Both the position numbers and the translations under genes were made by a program. Of a DNA stretch of 64,000 bases, positions 55,470 through 64,000 are shown one piece after another. Origin of the DNA: Haliclystus octoradiatus (taxonomy: Eukaryota > Cnidaria > Staurozoa > Stauromedusae > Haliclystidae); contig OU744449.1 of NCBI GenBank assembly GCA_916610825.1, positions 20,801,344 through 20,865,343 on the forward strand, read 5' to 3'. The notes below the pieces were generated by a model that saw only the letters and a program-made list of their open reading frames with translations, did no database searches and had not been told where the DNA came from. Numbering within the stretch: the stretch's first letter is position 1; each line of letters starts with the position of its first letter.

Positions 55470-55507
55470 AATAAACAACAACAACAACAACAACACCAAC
55501 AACAACA
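55470..55507 (+). repeat. AATAAA signal followed by a (CAA)n simple repeat
   Basis: AATAAA at 55470-55475 runs directly into CAACAACAA with one CAC interruption. This is either the tail of a retroelement or a simple repeat grown from an A-rich tail. Confidence 0.6.
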
Positions 55508-56082
55508 TGGGATAAAAAACATTCATTTTACATGAAAACATATGCAGATGGTATCCCTTTTTATCCCTTCAGAAATATAAAACAACACCGCAGAAGAAGC
55601 GCTGAGGGAGCTTACAGGAAAAATGTGATATTAAACAGCTTCTTTCGGAATCATGGTTGATTCACTTAGTTTGTAAGTTTTATCTTTGACAGCGGGGAGT
55701 TACAATCGTCTACGGGGGTCATCAGAAGTTATCAGATTTCAGAAAGTTTGATTTACTTTTTGAATAGTTTAAAAACAAATTTGGGTAAAATAATTTTGCA
55801 AAATGTTTGAGCTATTTGATAAACACAATGTTTATTTATTTCGTTTATCTGAAAAATGATGTCTATTTGTTAAAAGGAGCATTGACGAGGAAATATAAAA
55901 ATCATGCATGCATAAAAAACCTATTGAAAATATTTGTGAAGTCTATCAAATCTTATTAAACTGTTATTATATGTCTTTATTAAATTCTTACAAACGATGT
56001 TGTGGTATTCTATCTAATATAAAAAAACCTCACTAGCGTCATTCGCATGGAAAGTTTCGAAAGGTGTGTTTCGAAAAAAATA

Positions 56083-57174
56083 ATGTTGGAACTGAAAATT
56101 GTTCTGTTGTTGATTTGTATTCAAATTCATAGTGCATCTAAATGTATTCATGATGGTGATGAATACAATAGTTTGGCTATCAACGGTATTTACTGTAAAA
56201 GTAATACAAATCAACTATTTGAATTATTAGTGGGTGATTTCAATGGTGATGGTCGAGCAGATTGGTTTTGTAATGATCCCTCGAATCCTGGAATTGACAA
56301 ATATGCTATCGCTGAAAAATCAGGTACATTCTTCCAACCACTTGATTCTGGCACTAATAAATGGTGCGATAATACAATCGGACGATTAATAACAGCTGAT
56401 ATTGATGGTAACGGACGGAATGATTTAATATGTCGCTATAATGATGACAGTCGATATGAAGTCAGTTCTTACAACGGTCACAAATTTACAAGTCCAAGAC
56501 AGATTTATGTATCATTTGCATGCGACGGTGTATCACAAGAATTATTGGTTGGTGATGTAAATGGTGACCGTGCTGATGATTTCACATGCCATGATAAATC
56601 ATCTGGAGCACTTATAATTCATTATAATTCTAATCACTTCAGAGGTAGACGTCATTCATATGATGATGTTTATAGTCGAAATGCTCCGCTACAATTTACA
56701 TTCTGTCAAGGAACGAGTAAATCGTTAACACTTGGCGATGTTAATGGAGATAAAGTGAAAGATTTAATTTGTCATGATCCATCTGATGGAAGTATCGAGG
56801 TTTCATTGGGTAGCCGCAATCACCCATTTCATAATTACAAAGCGCATGCTCTTGGTTTCTGTTTGACTGGAGCACCTATGACTCCTACGTACTTCAGAGT
56901 TATGGATATTGATGGTGATCAATTGGAAGATTTAATATGTCTCACTGTTGATACCGGTACTAGTGACTTTGATGAAGAGGTAATTTTATCCGATTCCAAG
57001 CAACTTTTTAACACCCCTTCGTATAGCAAAGCACAAGTGTTTGATCTTCAAGCTGGGGTACCTCCTATTATTGATTTATTAAAGTTTGCTGATGTAAATG
57101 GTGATAAAATGACAGACGCCATCCAGGATGCAAACCCATTGAAAATAGAGTACTCTGTTTGTATCAGTGCATAA
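56083..57174 (+). CDS. Secreted FG-GAP/VCBS repeat protein, single exon
   Basis: Intact open frame with no visible intron. The ATG at 56083 (residue 13 of a longer frame from 56047) gives a clean signal peptide: MLELKIVLLLICIQIHSAS. Numbering from 56047, six Asp/Asn/Gly-rich calcium-loop blocks recur at about residues 64, 118, 170, 231, 287 and 349. They include GDFNGDGRADWFC, DIDGNGRNDLIC, GDVNGDRADDFTC, GDVNGDKVKDLIC, DIDGDQLEDLIC and DVNGDKMTDA. Most are followed by a Cys, suggesting disulfides in a secreted beta-propeller-like fold. FG-GAP repeats occur in integrins and in many bacterial and animal extracellular proteins that bind ligands or sugars. The specific role is unknown. Single-exon structure in an intron-rich genome suggests retroposition or transfer, which is not proven. 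Confidence 0.8.
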   Translation: MLELKIVLLLICIQIHSASKCIHDGDEYNSLAINGIYCKSNTNQLFELLVGDFNGDGRADWFCNDPSNPGIDKYAIAEKSGTFFQPLDSGTNKWCDNTIGRLITADIDGNGRNDLICRYNDDSRYEVSSYNGHKFTSPRQIYVSFACDGVSQELLVGDVNGDRADDFTCHDKSSGALIIHYNSNHFRGRRHSYDDVYSRNAPLQFTFCQGTSKSLTLGDVNGDKVKDLICHDPSDGSIEVSLGSRNHPFHNYKAHALGFCLTGAPMTPTYFRVMDIDGDQLEDLICLTVDTGTSDFDEEVILSDSKQLFNTPSYSKAQVFDLQAGVPPIIDLLKFADVNGDKMTDAIQDANPLKIEYSVCISA

Positions 57175-58954
57175 TGGATCTTTGATAGCTGATGAGTACA
57201 CTTCAATAACTCCATTTTATCATTATTGTATGGAGAATCAGTACTATTTGATAATTTAGATTTATATATTCATTTGAATATTAGAAGCTAGCCGATACGA
57301 TAACTTTATAACTTTAACTAATATATGTATATCATCCTTTACAATCAAAGTCTCATGTGAAGTTCAAAAACAGAATTTTGTGAAAATGCAACGGCACCAT
57401 GCACTGTAGCTAACTGACCAACATATCATATCACGTATAATCTCATTGATAATATAATATCACGACAATCTGAATGATGCTATTATTATTATATTAATTT
57501 TTAACATGAATCACATTGTTTTTGGAAAAAACCAACAAATCTATTTACACAGCTTCTCATTTCTAGATTGTAACATTCTATTGATTTGTTTGAATACAAA
57601 ATTTTACAAAATACAAATATTGAAGGCACCCGTACCACTCCTCTATTTCTAGATGAGTGGCTCTTTTCTCTATGACCAATGACTCAGAGCAATGATTTTC
57701 GCTCTTTATTGATCTCAGCCGCGACACTGCAGATTAGAAATGATTAAATTTCAACAGATTTCATGGCAGATTAATGGCAGATAGGCCTTGATTGTCAATA
57801 CGCAACGATGCACGGGAGCTACTCTCAAAGCAATTCCCTCTTTACCATTCCACCCGCCATCCTCAGATGGTACTCATTTGATGTTTTAGATAAAGTAAAG
57901 TCAAGGCTGAGTTGACCTTGGGGGGATTGGACCCACAGTCGATCAGATATGATCCGATCTAAAGTTCGGTTGCTCTGCCATCTCAGCTATGGGGAAAATT
58001 GCATCGTGAGCGCAGGGAAAAAAGAGAGAACAAGGAGAGGAGAAGAAGGGAGAAAGGAGCAACTGTTATAATTTCTTCTGTATTATACTATTATTTATTG
58101 TATTATTTCTTCTTTTTTCTTCTGTTTATTTTCTCCGCAATCAGAGACTGATGGATAATTACGTCAACATGAGTCAAAAACAAACAAGAACATAGTTAAC
58201 AATTGAAAGTTATGTATTTATAGTTATTTACAAAGAATTTGAAATAATAATAATAATAATAATATTAGATAATATTCGTTATTTACAAATTTCTTAAAAC
58301 TAGAATTTCAGATATTCATCGTTTCGGGTCGGATGATTGGCGCTCTCTCAACTCCTAAAATGACACGTTGTATCAAACAATCAATTGGAATGATCGATAT
58401 AAAAGCAAATGTTTTAATTAAGGTATAATTGGGTATGATATTAATTGTATAATATATTTCTTCAGCACCCCACAAAGAATAGCCCTGTGGTGCGTTTGTG
58501 TCTTGTGTGTGTAGATGTTAATGTGTTTGCGCATAATTCTACGAAATCTTGATGTAATTATGAAGTTTAATATCTTAAACTGGTCGTATTCTTCCGGAAA
58601 TCATTTGCCACTTAATGTACATGCTTTCATTTTTACTTAACTAAATGGAACGAAACGAGTAATAGATTTTCCGCAGATAGGCTTTTCTTTGTTTTTCGAA
58701 TATTTTGAAAATGCAGATTTGGGGATTCCTTGAGATACGGGAATCATCGCAGTTTTACATAACACATGATGTGTGTGTGGTGGTTTTATATTGTATTCAC
58801 GTCATCGTATATTTGTCTATTGTTAATCATCTCCTGTAAATCTCTATGTGTGTAAACTGTACCACGTAAACGCTCTCTTTCGCCTCTTACTATCTTACTG
58901 TACGGTCGTGTCTGTTGTATCAAAGAGCTCTGATTAACGGCCATAGTAACCCTT
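57175..58954. other. Intergenic stretch downstream of the FG-GAP gene
   Basis: No recognised exon. It holds an AT-rich region with ATT/AAT runs (57481-57500, 58244-58262), a purine-rich AGGAG stretch at 58015-58065 and the tRNA-like sequence at 57920. No clear polyadenylation signal for the FG-GAP gene was found close to its stop. Confidence 0.4.
57920..57995 (-). repeat. tRNA-like sequence (SINE head or tRNA pseudogene)
   Basis: On the minus strand TAGCTGAGATGGCAGAGCA is a good A-box and D-arm. GTGGGTCCAATCCCCCC resembles a B-box and T-arm. The stretch between is longer than in a normal tRNA, and the predicted anticodon loop CTTTAGA would give UUA, which reads a stop codon. This fits a tRNA-derived repeat better than a working gene. 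Confidence 0.45.
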
Positions 58955-59436
58955 AAGCCCCGTCCAAATGACTTTTTATTTCGCCAACATTCATGAATTC
59001 AACAAAATCCGATGAATGTTGGCGAAATAAAAAGTCATTTGGCCACCCTCACCTTTTCGGATTTTGTTGCTTATGTTGAATTTGGATTTTGAATACATTC
59101 AAAAATTTTGCCAACATTCATCGGATTTTGTTGAGTTATATTGTTCTCTACCGATGTTGGCGAAGTGGCCAAATGACTTTTTATTTCACCAACATTGTTG
59201 AATTTTGTTGAAAATATGAACCTTCCTGTGATTGGTCAACAATGGCGTAGCCTGTCTCAGGATTGGTGGGCTCGATTGACTAGCTACCAAGCCTCGAAAT
59301 ACCGACCGCTGTTGACGAAAATGAACTCAACAAAGTCATTTGGCCACCCTCAAGATGTTGGCGAAAAAACGCAAAAATCCATCGGATTTTATCCGATGAA
59401 TGTTGGCGAAATAAAAAAGTCATTTGGCCGGGCTTT
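58955..59436. mobile_element. Complex foldback element, 482 bp, with repeated inner arms
   Basis: The outer arms share CCAAATGACTTTTTATTTCG and GCCAACATTCAT and are inverted at the far end. Inside, the same arm motif recurs at least three more times in both orientations, around 59010-59050, 59155-59200 and 59330-59360. The element looks like foldbacks nested within foldbacks. A plus-strand open frame at 59195-59545 runs through it by chance. Confidence 0.72.
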
Positions 59437-60322
59437 GGCATCTCTCCCTGTAATGTCAGCAGACACGGCCTGCCATTATCATAATAAAGAGTATCAACAT
59501 TACATGAATTGTGTTGTTATTAAATCTCCTACATATGTGCATTAGCGTTATTTGTCTGCTTTTCACGTTTATTTGATCAATTGAAGGAAGACAAAAGTCG
59601 TAATCTGAAAACAAATCGTAATTCTTGTAAATAAAGAATGAACATTTTCTGATTAGCAGACTATATAACGTTAATTGAGTTAAAGTTCCTGTTCAAATAT
59701 TATTTTCATCATTTTGAAACTATTCAGAAATGCTTATTATATGCATTTTGAAATATAAAATCCAAAATCAACCGTGTAATTTGTGCAGTGACACATTCGA
59801 AACAGTGCAAATGCCTCGCTTCCTAAATACATGATAAACAAATCATATCACTCTTTCTATGCGTAGACGTGAAAGCCTTTACTTGTTAAAAAATTAAAGG
59901 ACAAATGACATCCATTTGTTTTAACCTAAATAAGAAGTACTGTACACAGGGTCCGAGGATTAGTATTAACTTCCGGAATCTTTTCCTAAAACCTTAAGGA
60001 AATTTGCACGCAACGTACAACACATTAAATATCTTCATTATCACAATATTTCATTTCAGTGGAGTGCAAGAGAATGACATCAGTGATCAACTGGCACAGA
60101 AACTTTAGATTTCGCTATATAGAGTATACATAAACCATAATTGAAATAGACATAAATACGGAATTACAATGGCATGTAATTATTAAAGTCGAAACGTTTT
60201 AGTTTGTACCTGAATTGCGACACTTCTTAGCAGCTCGTAGCATTAATCAACCGCCTCATTTACAGACGCTTACACGTTTACTTTACCTCTATCTCATGAA
60301 TTACAATGAACATACATCATAC
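59437..60322. other. Intergenic stretch with a fragment of the CAGGGTCCG repeat
   Basis: No gene recognised. ACAGGGTCCGAGGATTAG near 59947 resembles the ends of the hAT-like MITE at 14055. Confidence 0.4.
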
Positions 60323-60382
60323 CTTTTCTTTCACTTCTGGAAATAATTCATAGACAAGTTCATCCAGCAAATTAAACACCAG
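60323..60382 (-). CDS. Candidate isolated 60-bp coding exon of an unknown gene
   Basis: The minus strand has TTTCTTAG, then 20 open codons including VFNLLDELVYELFPEVKEK, then GTATGATG. Splice signals on both sides are good, and only this frame stays open. The peptide is leucine-rich and acidic, like a helix in a folded protein. I could not place it in a family and found no convincing neighbouring exon. One gene with long introns extending beyond the satellite could own it. Confidence 0.3.
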
Positions 60383-61169
60383 CTAAGAAAGATTAAAAAA
60401 AGGCGTTATGATAAATACAACCTTTACAGATGATCCATCAGGTCACATGGGAGAGGAGTCATATGAGAATACTCGAGCAAATAATAAGGCATATCTTAAC
60501 AAATGTTCAGATTGCACAGAACATGCCACTTTTCTAGAAAGTTTTTAGCTAATATTGCATAATTTTGCCATAGTTATCATATTCTTAGTCATCTTCCTAT
60601 CGGCGTTGACCACAATTCATCACACGCTGTAGCACAAAAAATCATGGGAATGGGTGGGTCAACAAGACAGTCAGTAGGGTCTAATCTGCATCGATACAAA
60701 TGGGAATATTACGAAGGAGGTACCCAGAGCTATCTATTTACAAGAGTTGGGACACGCTTTTATGTGCCGCTATCGTCTCCTATTGGGCAGATGCCAGTCA
60801 TGTGATTTTTTGACGCCATTTTTGATCTTTTTTACATTTCAAGTGAAACACGAGAAAAAATACAACATTTTCCTGCACATGCGCACTGTCAAAACGTGCT
60901 AGGCCAGGTCAAAAAGATCAAATATTTCTCTACACAGGAAAATCCATTTGCTAGGGTAGGCTTTTATTCTTGTTTTAAGCAACACATTTTCTTAAAACAA
61001 GAAAATAAGTGGTGTGAATATTTCATAAAGAATATATTTTCTTGAATCAAGAAAATTATTCTACGCTAGACTAAAATTGCTTGAATTATTGAAATTTGCT
61101 AGCCTAGTTTAAATTTGCTTGTTGTCATGTATTTGATTTATAAAAATATAGAGTATCAATTCTGTTAAA
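60383..61169. other. Intergenic stretch before the satellite
   Basis: Nothing coding recognised. Around 60955-61080 a set of short inverted motifs (TTTTAAGCAACACATTTTCTT, CTTGAATCAAGAAAA and CTAGACTAAAATT) suggests a decayed foldback element. Confidence 0.35.
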
Positions 61170-64000
61170 ATTAGCCCTATAAATTCATACTGTTTTGTGC
61201 TCTTGGCTCATAAATTCAATATTATACACTGTTTAACAGTTAGATAATGGATCTTGAAGTAGAAATTATAATATACAGCAAACTTTTATAATTGATTGAA
61301 ATTTCTATTATCTTACGTCACGTCTTAGATAACAGATTTAGCCCAAATTAATCTAGCAATCCAGAATAGTTCACAAAATATCATCACGAAAATTCACAAT
61401 GCTTTTTGCTCATAAAATCAAAACTTTTAAAAATTATTTAACAAAACTACTCATTGTAGTTAGCCTATGTGAAATAGATAATATAACTTATGTTAAAAAA
61501 TTTAATGATCAGCTGAAGTTCTAATTATGCTGAGGGTAGGCTACTGATTTTGTTAATATCAACACGATAATTCATAATGTTATTTGCTAATAAATTCAAA
61601 AATTCTCAATATTGTTTGACAAAATTACAAAATATAATTTATTTTGAAAAAATTCAATAATTAGGTGAAATTCCAATTATGCTAAGGGTACTGATTTTGT
61701 TAATAACAACACGATAATTCACAATGTTATTTGCTAATAAATTCAAAAATTCTCAATATTGTTTGACAAAATTACTCATGGTAGTTAGTTTAGCTTAAGT
61801 GAAATAGAAAATATGATTTATTTTGAAAAAATTAAATAATTAGCTGAAATTCCAATTATGCTAAGGGTACTGATTTTGTTAATGTCAACACGATAATTCA
61901 CAATGTTATTTGCTAATAAATTCAAAAATTCTCAATATCGTTTGACAAAATTACTCATGGTAGTTAGTTTAGCTTAAGTGAAATAGAAAATATGATTTAT
62001 TTTGAAAAAATTAAATAATTAGCTGAATTTCCAATTATGGTAAGGGTACTGATTTTGTTAATATCAACACGATAATTCACAATGCTATTTGCTAATAAAT
62101 TCAAAAATTCTCAACATTATTCAGCGAAATTGCTTATGGTAGTTAGTTTAGCCTAGGTGAAATAGATAATATGATTGATGTTGAAAATATTTAATGATTA
62201 GCTGAAATTCCAATTATGTTAAGGGTATCGATTCAGTTAATATCAACACAACAATTCAAACTGCTATTTGCTAATAAATTCAAAGCTTCTCAATATTATT
62301 TGACAAAATTACTCATGGCAGTTATTTTAGCTTATGTGAAATAGAAAATATGATTTATTTAAAAAAATTCAATAATTAGCTGAAATTCCAATTATGCTAA
62401 GGGTACTGATTTTGTTAATATCAACATGATAATTCACAATGCTATTTGCTAATAAATTCAAAGCTTCTCAAGATTATTTGTCAAAACTACTCATGGTAGT
62501 TAGTTTAGCTTAAGTGAAATAGAAAATATGATTTATTTTGAAAAAATTCAATAATTAGGTGAGATTCCAATTATGCTAAGGGTACTGATTTTGTTAATAT
62601 CAACACGATAATTCACAATGTTATTTGCTAATAAATTCAAAAATTCTCAATATTGTTTGACAAAATTACTCATGGTAGTTAGTTTAGCTTAAGTGAAATA
62701 GAAAATATGATTTATTTTGAAAAAATTAAATAATTAGCTGAATTTCCAATTATGGTAAGGGTACTGATTTTGTTAATATCAACACGATAATTGACAATGC
62801 TATTTGCTAATAAATTCAAAAATTCTCAACATTATTCAGCGAAATTGCTTATGGTAGTTAGTTTAGCCTAGGTGAAATAGATAATATGATTGATGTTGAA
62901 AAAATTTAATGATTAGCTGAAATTCCAATTATGTTAAGGGTATCGATTCAGTTAATATCAACACAACAATTCAAACTGCTATTTGCTAATAAATTCAAAG
63001 CTTCTCAATATTATTTGACAAAATTACTCATGGCAGTTATTTTAGCTTATGTGAAATAGAAAATTTGATTTATTTTGAAAATATTCAATAATTAGCTGAA
63101 ATTCCAATTATGCTAAGGGTACTGATTTTGTAAATATCAACACGATATTTCACAATGCTATTTGCTAATAAATTCAAAAATTCTCAATATTGTTTGACAA
63201 AATTACTCATGGTAGTTAGTTTAGCTTATGTGAAATAGAAAATATGATTTATTTAAAAAAATTCAATAATTAGCTGAAATTCCAATTATGCTAAGGGTAC
63301 TGATTTTGTTAATATCAACATGATAATTCACAATGCTATTTGCTAATAAATTCAAAGCTTCTCAAGATTATTTGTCAAAACTACTCATGGTAGTTAGTTT
63401 AGCTTATGTAAAATAGATAATATGATTTATTTTGAAAAATTTAAATAATTAGCTGAAATTCCAATTATGCTAAGGTACTGATTTTGTTAATATCAACACG
63501 ATAATTCACAATGCTATTTGCTATAAAAATACAAAAATTCTCAACATTATTCAGCGAAATTGCTTATGGTAGTTAGTTTAGCCTAGGTGAAATAGATAAT
63601 ATGATTGTTGTTGAAAAAATTTAATGATTACTTGAAATTCCAATTATGTTAAGGGTATTGATTTAGTTAATATCAACACGATAATTCACACTGCTAATTG
63701 CTAATAAATTCAAAGCTTCTCCATATTATTTGACAAAATTACTCATGGTAGTTAGTTTAGCTTATGTGAAATAGAAAATATGATTTATTTTGAAAAAATT
63801 CAATAATTAGCTGAAATTCCAATTATGCTAAGGGTACTGATTTTGTTAATATCAACATGATAATTCACAATGGTATTTGCTCATAAATTCAAAACTACTC
63901 AACAATATTTAGCAAAATTACTCATGGTGGTTTGTTAGTTTAGCCTATATGAAATAGATAATATGATTTATGTTGATAAAATTTAATGATTAGCTGAAAT
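61170..64000. repeat. 179-bp satellite array with a 715-bp higher-order repeat, open at the window end
   Basis: Monomers of 178-180 bp, about 15 or more. Landmark phases (the CAACACGATAATTCAC block) fall at 61563, 61710, 61889, 62068, 62247, 62425, 62604, 62783, 62962, 63141, 63319, 63497, 63677 and 63856. The 61563-61710 unit carries a roughly 32-bp deletion. The first one or two units, up to about 61560, are more diverged, as at an array edge. The array is strongly AT-rich with no open frame. Monomer variants recur every four units: TCAGCGAAATTGC at 62121, 62836 and 63551, and ATTCAGTTAA (third copy ATTTAGTTAA) at 62231, 62946 and 63661. Both step by exactly 715 bp. Confidence 0.93.

Noticed and set aside
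57920-57995. Working tRNA gene
   Set aside because: The anticodon would read a stop codon and the variable part is too long; kept only as a tRNA-like repeat.
59195-59545. Open frame of 116 codons on +
   Set aside because: It runs through the arms of a foldback element and its peptide repeats the element's arm motif. No independent coding evidence.
60060-60108. Possible + strand terminal exon after ATTTCATTTCAG, ending in TAG
   Set aside because: Only 15 codons, no partner exon, and an acceptor alone is weak evidence.

Overview
This is a 64 kb piece of an AT-rich, intron-rich animal nuclear genome. Two conserved animal genes set the frame. One is the axonemal dynein intermediate chain DNAI2, which implies motile cilia. 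The other is the spindle-assembly zinc-finger protein ZNF207/BuGZ. The species cannot be named from the sequence. Gene content and transposon types (ISL2EU-like, BEL, Gypsy, Helitron, hAT, pogo/Tigger-like) fit a marine invertebrate such as a tunicate, but that is only a guess.

Layout. 1-110 is the end of an exon from an unidentified + strand gene. 437-15473 (-) is DNAI2 in 13 exons, whose splice phases I followed through to a complete 606-residue protein. Its introns are crowded with copies of one palindrome-rich repeat built on GTTCATGAAC that I do not see anywhere else in the window. 15474-15764 is a compact head-to-head promoter region shared with ZNF207/BuGZ. 15765-31875 (+) is ZNF207/BuGZ in 9 exons (503 residues). 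Its introns hold a hAT-like element, several foldback elements, an 18-bp tandem repeat and a possible small nested gene on the opposite strand.

32-44 kb is a transposon graveyard. It holds a decayed Helitron, foldback elements, a broken member of a repetitive zinc-binding ORF family, and a 5.2 kb ISL2EU-like DNA transposon. The transposon carries a THAP-DDE transposase on + and, convergent on -, a large SWIM-YqaJ-PHD-PHD-Ulp1 protein. 44-55.4 kb is a three-level nest of LTR retrotransposons. A deleted BEL/Pao element was hit by a chromodomain Gypsy element (4-bp target duplication, LTRs differing at one base). That element was in turn hit by a second Gypsy element (5-bp target duplication, LTRs that look identical).

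56083-57174 is an intact, single-exon gene for a secreted FG-GAP/VCBS repeat protein. 57.2-61.2 kb is mostly non-coding, with a large foldback element, a tRNA-like sequence and one candidate exon. From about 61170 to the window end there is a 179-bp satellite whose variants recur every 715 bp, meaning a four-monomer higher-order repeat.

How the genes relate: DNAI2 and ZNF207/BuGZ have no known joint function but share a promoter interval. The other coding sequences are almost all selfish elements or their remains. All family assignments are from reading the sequence against remembered family features; no database search was run.
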